DNA from: Lentibacillus populi
Lineage (GTDB): Bacteria > Bacillota > Bacilli > Bacillales > Amphibacillaceae
Length of the DNA stretch: 63,712 nucleotides
Assembly (NCBI GenBank): GCA_014642895.1
Contig: BMJD01000024.1
Coordinates: 1-63,712 of the forward strand
Direction of reading: 5' to 3'
Of this stretch, positions 53,593 to 61,936 are shown in pieces; the first letter of the stretch is position 1; every line of letters starts with the position of its first letter. Below the pieces are notes generated by a model that was not told the origin of the DNA, searched no databases, and saw nothing but the letters and a program-made list of their open reading frames with translations. A program made the position numbers and the translations under genes.

Positions 53593-54417
53593 TCAGCATT
53601 GCCGCACCGAGTGCTTAGCCAATTTACCTGATTGCAAGCCCTCTACAATCGGCAAAAGCCCTTCCAAATCAGCTATTTCATAGGTCGGCATTACTTCCCC
53701 TTGTTTTAAGCCACCATTACGATTTACCCAGACAGAATCAACCCCTGCCCTTGATGCTCCAAGGATATCAGTCATAAGATTATCCCCTACCATGATCGCT
53801 TCATCCTTCTTCACGGGCAGGTGTTTTAATGCATAATCAAAAATTTCAGGGTCTGGTTTTCCTTTACCAAAATCGCCAGAAACTATAATATGATCAAAGT
53901 ATGTTGCCAATTTTGGCGTCAGATCAAGTTTGGCCTGCTGTAAATCGGGGGAACCATTTGTCAATAGCAGAAGTTGAAATTTCCCTTTTAATTGATCTAG
54001 TACAGGATACGTATCATCATAAACAAATGGCATTTTCTTGCGCATCGTTGGAAATGTTTCCGCGAGGGTGGCACCAAAACTGGAATCATCAATTCCCATT
54101 GCTTTCAAGCCTTTGATCCATGATTCACGCCGATATGTCGGAACAATTGCCTTTAATTTACGAAACGATTCCCCTTCGTCCGCGAAATTCCCCCAAAGTC
54201 CTTCGAAAGGATTGATGCCAATATCCTTGGTAAAAGCATATGTATCATAAGAGGCGTACAATTCACGGGCATTTTCCCGCACTTTTTCCTCCAGCAGACC
54301 TGAGTCGATATGATATTTTGCTTTTGCCAGTTCACATGTAGCTTTAAACGCTTCTTTAATACTTTTCTTATCCCATAACAATGTATCGTCCAAATCAAAT
54401 AAAATTGCCTTTACCAT
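53593..54417 (-). CDS. HAD-superfamily phosphatase
   Basis: The 274-residue enzyme has motif I FDLDDTLLWD near residue 8, motif II TNGSPD, motif III lysine in GKPDPEIF and motif IV MVGDNLMTDILGA, with a four-helix cap between motifs I and II, so it is HAD subfamily IA. Such enzymes dephosphorylate small phosphoesters or sugar phosphates; the substrate is unknown. The start at 54417 follows AAAGGGAG. The repeat copy C lies about 180 bases upstream. It is a single gene convergent with the AprX-like gene. Confidence 0.85.
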   Translation of the reverse strand: MVKAILFDLDDTLLWDKKSIKEAFKATCELAKAKYHIDSGLLEEKVRENARELYASYDTYAFTKDIGINPFEGLWGNFADEGESFRKLKAIVPTYRRESWIKGLKAMGIDDSSFGATLAETFPTMRKKMPFVYDDTYPVLDQLKGKFQLLLLTNGSPDLQQAKLDLTPKLATYFDHIIVSGDFGKGKPDPEIFDYALKHLPVKKDEAIMVGDNLMTDILGASRAGVDSVWVNRNGGLKQGEVMPTYEIADLEGLLPIVEGLQSGKLAKHSVRQC

Positions 54418-54600
54418 TTTCCAGCTCCCTTTCATACCCATTCTTACTTATATAATTCGCTATAAGCTGCGCTGTTTCCTGTTATGTTTACAAAAATAAG
54501 TATGGGAAAGGAAATATAGCCTTCATTATAATCACTATTTCCTGTCTTGTCGTCTAGGAAATTATAAAATTTTGCGGCTGTGGATAACTTAATAACCGGA

Positions 54601-54755
54601 TAAGCCACGTCCGGCTCCAGCGCCCAGCGGCTAGTGTGCTTCCTTCACCTCCGTACGATAAGTCAACATCGACTCCCTCCGGTCGTCGTGTTTCCTTTAT
54701 CTCCTACGGCTCAGTCCAGCACATACGCCGCTAATCGGGCGCTTGCGCCTTTGTT
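54601..54755. repeat. modular GC-rich intergenic repeat, copy C
   Basis: This copy reads TAAGCCACGTCCGGC at its left end, has the CTCCGTACGATAAGTCAAC and GTTTCCTTTATCTCC core, and ends GGGCGCTTGCGCCTTTGTTC. Its right two-fifths overlap the 3' end of the yfhO gene on the minus strand, and the yfhO stop codon at 54697 lies inside it. Confidence 0.92.
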
Positions 54756-57339
54756 CTTTCTTACCCTTTCCTCGTCTTATAATTAAAAGGGTCAGCAGGA
54801 TACTTATCAATGTCACCGCTAAAGAGATCTTGAAAAATGGCGGGTAATATACTAATTTAATCTCATTGATCCCATCTTTTATAGGAAACCCCAGGAACGC
54901 ATAATTCACTTTTTTCAATGGTTGCTGTTCATCATTTATGCTTAACTCCCACCCTTTTTCAAATGGAATCGGCAGCATCATATAGCGATCATTGTTCTGG
55001 TTATTATAGGTTATCGTTAATTTATTATCGACCCAGTTCACCTGTGACTTTTTTGTTGCGGTTTTTTTTGCAGTTTCCAATGTATGATAATTTTCTTTAT
55101 ACAATGCAAGATCTCGCAAAATGTACTTTCCTCTTGGTACACGGATCGAAATCTTATTTGCTTTTGGAACACGAATGACAAGGTCATCTACAAAGGTTTT
55201 ATAGATGGATTGATTATGCTTGCGGGTTGTCCTGTAGTCATTTACTTTTAACGCAAACCCTTGACTTTTGGCCAAACTTTCAAGATGAAAGCTGACGTAA
55301 TAATCCCTTGTAGCCATATCAGGTTTATCGATAATAAGATCAATTCCTCCCTCTTTTTCATTGACGGACAGTTTATTGTTTTTATATGATGCACCAACCG
55401 TTTCAATCGATGTCTTGTTTATGATGTTAGGTACATCATGCAGGTTAGCGTTTGTTCGGTCCAAATTTGCTACAATAACCCCTTCGAGCATGGCGCGTTC
55501 TCTTTTTAAAACAGGAGCATTTTCCAGGTCTTTTTCAGAAAAGACTTGCTTTGTTGTGCGTACAAATGGCAATACATTTGAATTTTGATATACAGTATAG
55601 TGTTCCGACTCCATTAATTCCTTAAAACCATACGGAACACTCGCTGGATTGCCCTTTTCCCGCATCATGTATTTGCCTTGAAACAGGCTGTACAAGTTTG
55701 CCCGATTTCCCAGTGTCGCATAACGGCTGACACTTTCCCGGCCCATGTCAATATTTAAATCATACAGGTAGAAAAATAGAATATCTTGGTTCAGAATACT
55801 TGAATAGGCGCTTATCCCATTAAAGTCTTGAACAATGGGGGTGTTATTTAAGTAACCGACCTTCCAATCAATCCGGTAAAAGGAACCAGCATCCTGTTCT
55901 TTCACTTTTTGCAACAATTCACGTTGTTCTTTTCCATTATATCGATCACTGAGCAAATAGCTTTTGGTAACTTTCTGAACTGATCCCGCCTCTGAAATAG
56001 CGTATTGATAAACATTGGCGAGCAGAACACAGGTAAGTAAAACCCCAATGTGTAATAAGAGATACCTTGGCCTGTTTCGCTTCCAAATAAAAAGAAACAG
56101 TAGTGTAATGGTTGCAATTAGCAGACATAATATGGAGATGACCGGAAAAGAAGCGATGGGCAGTGACTCATCGAGATAACAAACAACAAGATAAAGGCTG
56201 ATCACAATAATACTTGATAGCCCAATTCCTTTCTTGCTTATCTTGTTTACATATTGCAACCCTACCGCAACAGCTCCGCCCATCGTGAATGACAGCAGGT
56301 ATTCCCAGCGATATTGAGGTGCAGAAAAACCATTAAATGCACTTGCCACGAACGGACTAAAGTGAAAAAAAATAAATACAGCACTCATGATGGCAAACAA
56401 TCGGAAAGTTTTCATTTTATATAAGGAAAATGTAAAAAGAAAAAGTAAAACAAGGGCAGGCACAATAACATAAGCACTTAAAAATAAAATATTATCCGAA
56501 AAATCGAAGCTTTTAATGGCGTAAGGATAGGATGGTCGATAATTGTTTAAAAAACCATAAACAGCAGGAATAAATGCCACCGCACTTATCCCAAAGCTGA
56601 TCAGTCCACCACTGACATATAATTTTAATTGACTCCGTCTGCTTGTTTCATTCGACTCCAATTGAATAAGCCATCTAAATATAATATAAATGACAATAAA
56701 AATGATATTGACATAAGCAAAGTAAAAATTGTTAAAAAGCGTTATTGCCATAGCAACAATAAACCATCCGACCCGTCCCTCACGGATGATTTTTTCCACG
56801 CCAAACACAAGCAACGGAACCCAGAGAAACGCGTCAGAAAAAAACTCCCAATACGTTACGTGACGGTAATACATAATAGATAAACCATATACACCGGCCC
56901 CGATAAACGCAGACAGCCAATTACATTTCATATAGCGAAAAACATATGTCGTCATAAAAATAATGAGTGTTAACCGGCAGATGCTTATAAAAACAGCTGC
57001 CTTAGCCCAAAAAACAATATCCGGTGTTTCAATCAGGTGAATCCATTCCAATAAAAAAACAAGAACTGCAGTGATGATGAATACAAATGACGTCGAGAAG
57101 TAAAAGGCTAATTGACTGTATGTCCCGCCACCTAAACCATATTGATACGCGTAAAAGAAATTTCCGCTTGTATATTGCTCATAAAGGAGCTTTTTGAATG
57201 TCATCATCTGCTGCAAGCCGTCATTTGGCCCTACCATGTATTGCCCTTGGGTCCATTCCTTCAAAAAAAACAGATGGGCAAGGATTGCAAGAACAAGGCT
57301 TGCTCCAAAAAGGATGGAAAGGTTACGTTTTTTTTTCAT
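54697..57339 (-). CDS. yfhO: YfhO-type membrane glycosyltransferase; C-terminus supplied by a repeat
   Basis: The 880-residue membrane protein has about twelve membrane helices, with the charged acceptor loop in the first part (VGPNDGLQQMMTFKKLLYEQ). A large extracytoplasmic domain lies between the helices, as in B. subtilis YfhO. YfhO-type proteins move a sugar from an undecaprenyl carrier to lipoteichoic acid outside the membrane. The last helix ends near VTLISILLTLLIIRRGKG. The following ~15 residues, KRPISGVCAGLSRRR, are encoded by repeat copy C and so are not native. The start has GGGGATTTG upstream. It is the third gene of csbB-gtcA-yfhO. Confidence 0.88.
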   Translation of the reverse strand: MKKKRNLSILFGASLVLAILAHLFFLKEWTQGQYMVGPNDGLQQMMTFKKLLYEQYTSGNFFYAYQYGLGGGTYSQLAFYFSTSFVFIITAVLVFLLEWIHLIETPDIVFWAKAAVFISICRLTLIIFMTTYVFRYMKCNWLSAFIGAGVYGLSIMYYRHVTYWEFFSDAFLWVPLLVFGVEKIIREGRVGWFIVAMAITLFNNFYFAYVNIIFIVIYIIFRWLIQLESNETSRRSQLKLYVSGGLISFGISAVAFIPAVYGFLNNYRPSYPYAIKSFDFSDNILFLSAYVIVPALVLLFLFTFSLYKMKTFRLFAIMSAVFIFFHFSPFVASAFNGFSAPQYRWEYLLSFTMGGAVAVGLQYVNKISKKGIGLSSIIVISLYLVVCYLDESLPIASFPVISILCLLIATITLLFLFIWKRNRPRYLLLHIGVLLTCVLLANVYQYAISEAGSVQKVTKSYLLSDRYNGKEQRELLQKVKEQDAGSFYRIDWKVGYLNNTPIVQDFNGISAYSSILNQDILFFYLYDLNIDMGRESVSRYATLGNRANLYSLFQGKYMMREKGNPASVPYGFKELMESEHYTVYQNSNVLPFVRTTKQVFSEKDLENAPVLKRERAMLEGVIVANLDRTNANLHDVPNIINKTSIETVGASYKNNKLSVNEKEGGIDLIIDKPDMATRDYYVSFHLESLAKSQGFALKVNDYRTTRKHNQSIYKTFVDDLVIRVPKANKISIRVPRGKYILRDLALYKENYHTLETAKKTATKKSQVNWVDNKLTITYNNQNNDRYMMLPIPFEKGWELSINDEQQPLKKVNYAFLGFPIKDGINEIKLVYYPPFFKISLAVTLISILLTLLIIRRGKGKKEQRRKRPISGVCAGLSRRR

Positions 57340-57351
57340 ATCAAATCCCCG

Positions 57352-57726
57352 TTATTTTTTTAAGATTTTTCCCGTTATTATAAAAGTAAGTGGAGTAGTA
57401 ATTAAAATAGACAGGATTGGCGCGATTGTACTATCCATTTGGAAATACTCAACAAACACATACATAAATAAAGAGGAAACGGCTACATTAAAAGCTTGAG
57501 TCAAAGGAAATTGCAAAAACTTCGATAACGTTGGTTTCACCATAAACGTAAAATAGGAATTCAGGAAAAATGAAATGATGAAACTAATCAGGAAGCCACA
57601 GATATGAGCCATCATATAATTGATTTCCAAAATTGTAAGTAAAAATAAGTAGACGATATAATAATTTGCTGTATTAATGATCCCTACCAGGATAAATTTT
57701 ATAAACTCTCTGCTGATTACTTTCAT
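57352..57726 (-). CDS. gtcA: GtrA-family flippase-like protein GtcA
   Basis: The 124-residue protein has four membrane helices in the GtrA/DPMS pattern: ISREFIKFILVGIINTANYYIVY, then a conserved loop with LxxFLxFxLTQAF. GtcA-type proteins are thought to flip undecaprenyl-phosphate sugars across the membrane. It overlaps the end of the csbB gene by about 50 bases, and 12 bases separate it from yfhO, so the three proteins are translationally coupled. ACGGAG precedes the ATG. Confidence 0.88.
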   Translation of the reverse strand: MKVISREFIKFILVGIINTANYYIVYLFLLTILEINYMMAHICGFLISFIISFFLNSYFTFMVKPTLSKFLQFPLTQAFNVAVSSLFMYVFVEYFQMDSTIAPILSILITTPLTFIITGKILKK

Positions 57727-58666
57727 TGTTTTCTCCGTTATTTATATTTGTTTCCTGAATGAGATAATGAGGCCGTTTTTTTGTTTCATAATAAATTCTG
57801 CCGATATATTCACCGATCACACCAAGGCTGAGCAATTGAACCCCACCAAGGAAAAGCACCGCGGAAATGGTCGTAAAGTAGCCGGGTTCCGTAATGCCAT
57901 CCCTGATAATCATGATTAAATTAACAAAGATATAAACTAGTGACAGTAATAAAATGAAAGCCCCTGTATAAAAACAAAGTCGAAGTGGTTTGTTATTAAA
58001 TGAAATGACACCATCAATTCCATAATTAAATAATTTCGAAAATGACCATTTTGACTTGCCGTTTTGTCGTGCAACATTATCATAATAAATAATTTTTTGA
58101 TTTAAACCAATCCAGGAAAATAACCCTTTGGAAAAACGATTTCCTTCGTTTAACATGAGAAGCGCCTCAACTGCTTTGCGGCTTAATAGTCTAAAATCAC
58201 CAATTCCATCTCGCAGATCTACCTCGACAATTTTATTGATAATGCAATAGTAAAGAGAAGAGAGACAGGAACGGATTCGACCGTCGCCTTTCCTGTTCCG
58301 CTTTGCAATTACCTGGTGATACCCTTCCTCGAATCCTTTAATAAATGGTTTGATCAACGAACAGGGGTGCTGCAAATCTGCATCCATAACGATCGTTGCG
58401 TCACCATTAACATGTTGAAAACCGGCCAACAGCGCTACTTCTTTGCCAAAATTTCTTGTAAACGAAATATATTTTACCCTTGGGTTATTGGATGCCAGCT
58501 TTTTAATATAATGTAACGTATCATCCGTACTGCCATCATTAATAAAAAGAACTTCATAATCATAATGGATGTCTGCAAATTCCTTATCCAACGCTTTATA
58601 AATAAGTTCAATGTTACTTGCTTCATTAAAAGAGGGAATGATGATCGAAATGAGACCAGATTTCAT
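57674..58666 (-). CDS. csbB: CsbB-type glycosyltransferase (undecaprenyl-phosphate sugar synthase)
   Basis: The 330-residue GT2 enzyme has ISIIIPSFNEASNIE, the NDGSTDDT motif and the DADLQHP aspartates for metal. Two C-terminal membrane helices follow (about residues 228-300). CsbB-type enzymes join a sugar to undecaprenyl phosphate inside the membrane for later transfer to lipoteichoic or wall teichoic acid. In B. subtilis csbB and yfhO are linked, with gtcA elsewhere; here the three form one operon. AGAAGGTG precedes the ATG. Repeat copy D lies just upstream. Confidence 0.88.
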   Translation of the reverse strand: MKSGLISIIIPSFNEASNIELIYKALDKEFADIHYDYEVLFINDGSTDDTLHYIKKLASNNPRVKYISFTRNFGKEVALLAGFQHVNGDATIVMDADLQHPCSLIKPFIKGFEEGYHQVIAKRNRKGDGRIRSCLSSLYYCIINKIVEVDLRDGIGDFRLLSRKAVEALLMLNEGNRFSKGLFSWIGLNQKIIYYDNVARQNGKSKWSFSKLFNYGIDGVISFNNKPLRLCFYTGAFILLLSLVYIFVNLIMIIRDGITEPGYFTTISAVLFLGGVQLLSLGVIGEYIGRIYYETKKRPHYLIQETNINNGENNESNQQRVYKIYPGRDH

Positions 58667-59096
58667 TACTGCACCTTCTTTTACTTGGTAAGATAAGAAA
58701 GCATATAAATTTAAGCTCTATTCTGCTCTCAGCAGAGTAAGCCACGTCCGGCTCCAGCACTAAAGCTGTAGTGGACTTCCCTCGCCTCCGTACGATAAGT
58801 CAACATCGGTTCGGGTAAGAAGGATGGCCGACTAAGTACGGGCTTTGCGCCCAACTCACGTCTACCCCTATGAAGGGGCATGTTTCCTTTATCTCCTGCG
58901 TAGGAATGTTCGGTTAAAACCGCCGCTTTGCGCGGCAACACCGAACCACCCGCATTGCGCGGGCGCAGTCCATACGTCGCTAAACGGGCGCTTGCGCCTT
59001 TGTTCGTAAAATATACTCAATTCTGTACATAAAAGAATTATATCTACAGTGTCTTACTATTCCCTGTTCCTTTTAACATATACAGGATGCGTCCTG
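58667..59096. other. 430-bp region filled mainly by repeat copy D
   Basis: The repeat occupies 58715-59005. A minus-strand frame inside it at 58729-58941 is a by-product of the GC-rich repeat, not a gene. The csbB promoter must lie within or at the edge of the repeat. Confidence 0.6.
58715..59005. repeat. modular GC-rich intergenic repeat, copy D (longest form)
   Basis: This 291-bp copy has the extended left end GCTCTATTCTGCTC and AGCAGAG and the standard core. It also holds two extra cassettes: one near 58810-58880 (GGATGGCCGACTAAG and GGGCTTTGCGCCC) and one near 58910-58970 (GTTCGGTTAAAACCGC paired with ACACCGAACCACC). It sits upstream of the csbB operon in the same orientation as copy C. 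Confidence 0.92.
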
Positions 59097-59801
59097 CTAT
59101 TTATGAAGAAATACATTAAGGTTTTCATTCTTATCAACGGTTGCAAGCAGAACATCTTTAACTTTTGCTTTATACGTTAGTGATAACTGATTCAGCAGCC
59201 ATTCTTCATCTTTTCCAATACTTTGCAATTCTTGATAATCAATTTTTCGATCCTTAATAACTGGCTTAGGGATATGAAAAGGTTTTAATGGATTGGTAAG
59301 AGTAGAATGTGTTACAGGCTGGTACTGTGGATATAAAAATATGGAAATCGTTCCTCCAGGTTCCCACAATGCAAGTACTACATTTTGAATATTTTCCGTT
59401 TTTTCTTTCCGTAGCTCGGACAATAAAAAATCAATGGAAATACGTGCTTTTTTTAAATTAAGATAATTTATCTTGCCATTTTCGATCAGAGGCATTGGAG
59501 CGGGATCAAAAAAATTCCGCAGTGTTCTCCATTTCAAACTCAAAAACACCTCACTAAGATACAGGATAACCAATACGACAATAGTAATCATCGAGCCCTT
59601 TAATCCTAACCCTTCGTCCGATAAGGGGTGTGCAATAATATTTCCGATTAATAATGCAATGACAAAATCCAAAAATCTTAATTGGGAAATGGACCGCTGT
59701 CCCATTAATTTTGCAATGATTACTAAGAAAAAGAACGCGACAACTGCTCTTAACCCCCATTGGACAGTGCTAAGCGACTCTTGGCTGCTAAAGAAGTCCA
59801 T
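59097..59801 (-). CDS. DUF421 (YetF-like) membrane protein
   Basis: The 234-residue protein has three membrane helices in its first 85 residues, with the family signature GQRSISQLRFLDFVIALLIGNIIAHPL. A cytoplasmic domain follows, with SLKWRTLRNFFDPAPMPLIENGK and LLSELRKE, then a second part near the C-terminus. YetF/YdfS-type proteins of Bacillus are of similar length; they influence spore or membrane properties but their mechanism is unknown. The ATG at 59801 has AAAGGTG before it; the GTG three codons upstream is part of that site. It is a single gene. Confidence 0.85.
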   Translation of the reverse strand: MDFFSSQESLSTVQWGLRAVVAFFFLVIIAKLMGQRSISQLRFLDFVIALLIGNIIAHPLSDEGLGLKGSMITIVVLVILYLSEVFLSLKWRTLRNFFDPAPMPLIENGKINYLNLKKARISIDFLLSELRKEKTENIQNVVLALWEPGGTISIFLYPQYQPVTHSTLTNPLKPFHIPKPVIKDRKIDYQELQSIGKDEEWLLNQLSLTYKAKVKDVLLATVDKNENLNVFLHK

Positions 59802-59953
59802 CAATCTCACACCTTTACCGTTTACTGTTATTATGTTGTGCGATTTCGATGCTATTATAAAATAATAAATAATTTTAACAATTTCTTAATTAAAACGTGC
59901 GTTCGGGTATAACGAGTAAAAAGTCTTGTTATGGAACGGGAAAAGGATGTGGT

Positions 59954-60118
59954 AAAATGATGGCAAGCAATATAGTCCTTGAAGAGCAGCCTCCATACTC
60001 AGCTAGTTCACTACCTGATTATGATGGGCTATGGAAAAAATTAATTGAAGAATTATTTGAAGAATTGATGGAATTTCTTGCTCCTGATTTATACAGGGAG
60101 ATTGACTTTTCAATAGCA
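59954..60118 (+). pseudogene. N-terminal fragment of an Rpn-type nuclease/transposase-like gene
   Basis: The frame from ATG at 59957 or 59960 encodes ASNIVLEEQPPYSASSLP, then DYDGLWKKLIEELFEEL, then FLAPDLYREIDFS. This matches the start of Rpn/PD-(D/E)XK transposase-like proteins, which usually exceed 250 residues. The sequence breaks off at about 60112, right where a different gene fragment on the other strand begins. GGATGTGG precedes the ATG. Clearly a relict. Confidence 0.6.
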
Positions 60119-60230
60119 CCTGCCAGGTAGATGGTATAGTCGGCGATTTCCTGTACATCAAGCAAGCGTTTTTGCGGTATCAGCGGATAAAGGACTTCTT
60201 CTAACACCTTCTCAACCTGTGGAGACTCTC
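60117..60230 (-). pseudogene. C-terminal fragment of 3-hydroxybutyrate dehydrogenase
   Basis: The minus strand reads VEKVLEEVLYPLIPQKR, then LLDVQEIADYTIYLAG, which is the end of the SDR 3-hydroxybutyrate dehydrogenase family before the GxxxxVDGG motif. The last 20-25 residues are missing; it joins the Rpn fragment head-on. No start or cofactor motif remains, since the 21-bp array follows on the 5' side. Confidence 0.6.
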
Positions 60231-60310
60231 GATCATTTTTACGCTGCGCTCGATCGAATTTTGGATGCACTCGATCGACTTTGCGCTGCTCTCGATCGTT
60301 TTTGCAATTA
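60227..60310. repeat. 21-bp tandem array, four units
   Basis: Four units of exactly 21 bases each start with CTCGATC (60227, 60248, 60269, 60290). They differ only at a few positions, such as TTTTTACGCTGCG or ACTTTGCGCTGCT after the start. They occupy the leader of the EamA gene, and the last one ends 29 bases before the ATG. Confidence 0.88.
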
Positions 60311-60339
60311 ATCCTTCATTAAAAGGGAGTTTTTCAAAC

Positions 60340-61203
60340 ATGTCATTATTAGCATTTTCTTTGATCTTTCTGTCTGCGTGTATGCATGCCACATGGAATT
60401 ACCTGGCTAAGAAATCGGATAGTGGCTCTACCTTTGTTTGGCTTTACCTAACCGTAAGTACTATCGTTTATGCACCTGTTATTATCATTTTCTCTTTCTT
60501 CCAGCATTTCAACATCGGCTGGACCGAAGTATTATTTATTATTGGCAGTGCGATCCTCCATTTGGTCTATTCGGTTACGCTGCAGAAAGGATACAAAGTT
60601 GGCGATCTTTCCGTCATATATCCCATCGCCCGGGGAACTGGACCGTTACTTGTCGCCATTTTTGCCATTTTTCTGTTTGATGAACAGCTCAATTGGATTG
60701 GCGTCGTTGGAGTAGCCTTAATTGTAATAAGTGTCTTTATTCTCTCCGGCGGGTTCCAAGTAATAAAAAAAGCAAATTCACTTCTCCCCATCGGGTATGG
60801 ATTGTTGATTGGTATAATGATTGCCGGGTATACACTTCTGGATAAAGGTGCAGTCAGTATTGTCTTCGTTTCCCCGCTGCTATTAAATTATGCAAGCATT
60901 CTTGGGCAATTTTTGTTATTAAGCCCCGTCGCCAAAAAGCAGTGGAGCCAGGTCAAATCTGATTGGCAACAGCACCGTAAAGAAGCTATTGGCATCGGCA
61001 TCTTAAATCCATTGGCGTACATCCTGATTTTGACCACGATGATGTTTACACCAGTCAGTCATGTGGCTCCAGTCCGGGAAGTCAGCATTCTCATTGGTGC
61101 GATCATGGGTACCTATCTATTACGTGAAGGATTTGGCATACGCAGGGTCATCGCATCTGGCACGATGGTACTTGGTATCATTGCCTTGACATTGTCTGGC
61201 TGA
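60340..61203 (+). CDS. EamA-family transporter
   Basis: The 287-residue membrane protein has ten membrane helices in two EamA repeats: the first starts LLAFSLIFLSACMHATWNYLAKKSD and holds GDLSVIYPIARGTGPLL, the second starts LLPIGYGLLIGIMIAGYTLLDKGA and holds VSHVAPVREVSILIGAI. The family exports or exchanges small metabolites or nucleotide sugars; the substrate is not clear. AAAGGGAG precedes the ATG at 60340. It lies directly after the 21-bp array, which may form part of its leader. Confidence 0.85.
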   Translation: MSLLAFSLIFLSACMHATWNYLAKKSDSGSTFVWLYLTVSTIVYAPVIIIFSFFQHFNIGWTEVLFIIGSAILHLVYSVTLQKGYKVGDLSVIYPIARGTGPLLVAIFAIFLFDEQLNWIGVVGVALIVISVFILSGGFQVIKKANSLLPIGYGLLIGIMIAGYTLLDKGAVSIVFVSPLLLNYASILGQFLLLSPVAKKQWSQVKSDWQQHRKEAIGIGILNPLAYILILTTMMFTPVSHVAPVREVSILIGAIMGTYLLREGFGIRRVIASGTMVLGIIALTLSG

Positions 61204-61336
61204 TCTTGATCTTTTTACTATCTAATCTGAAAAAAATACGTCTTTAAAATACATCACTTTTCAACAAATCTAATATACATTACATACAACAAATTTGGTT
61301 CATTACGATTCATAATGAGTAGGTGATAAAAGAATC

Positions 61337-61510
61337 ATGGATAACGATAAACAGGGAAAGGCATCAAGCTCACAAGTGTGGAATTTTGTTTCGGCTCCCC
61401 ACTTGCATCCGATGAAGGTTACGATAAATGTAAATCTGCCAATAACTTTTCCGTCTGACTGCAATGCATTTACTAACAAGGAAAGAGGCACTCATCATGG
61501 ATATGAGTGA
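61337..61510 (+). pseudogene. 57-residue remnant with an ASST-like segment
   Basis: An ATG at 61337 with AGGTGAT before it opens a frame that reads WNFVSAPHLHPMKVTIN and VNLPITFP. This resembles the early segment of arylsulfotransferase-type proteins (FVSAPHLHPMKVTVN pattern from memory), which continue for several hundred residues. Here the frame ends after 57 residues in the first of the ATGAG hairpins. It is probably a truncated gene. Confidence 0.4.
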
Positions 61511-61791
61511 CCAAACCTGCTCGCAATAACAAGAAAAAAGGAACTCATCATAGATATGAGTGACTAAAATCGTTCGGATCACAGCGAAAAGGCTTTCATT
61601 CACACAATTGAACTATCTAAAATAGAAATGGATTTTTACAAATTAGATCTATCACGCATCTGCCAGTCATTTAAATCTATTTTAACGTAGTAAATAGAAA
61701 CATGGGAATAGTTGTTCTCACATTGCTATTACGTATGTATTTTCTAATGCAATTTGGAGACGATTTCGCTATAAAGCTGATAAACCAATAA

Positions 61792-61831
61792 AAATAGCAT
61801 GCGAAAATCTATACAATTTCACATGCTATTT
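61792..61831 (-). terminator. terminator of the M20 amidase gene
   Basis: AAATAGCATG and CATGCTATTT form a stem with internal GAAAAT/ATTTC pairing, 105 bases after the amidase stop on the minus strand. T runs are present on both sides. Confidence 0.65.
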
Positions 61832-61936
61832 AGTTTGTCAATTAGGTTTGCACTCATACCCGTTAAGATCCTACGATGACCTTTTCCCCATAAATAAAAG
61901 TCGTTTTGAAAAACTTCATTTATTAACTGTCCTGTA

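Larger units (their letters stand above)
61204..61936. other. 733-bp region with a gene remnant and small repeats
   Basis: It holds a short frame (61337-61510), two similar hairpins made of ACTCATCAT and ATATGAGTGA (61488-61510 and 61540-61563), and a terminator (61792-61831). The rest shows no coding signal. Confidence 0.5.

Noticed and set aside
58729-58941. Minus-strand frame of 70 codons
   Set aside because: It lies wholly inside GC-rich repeat copy D; similar frames appear in other copies and are not conserved with the flanking genes.
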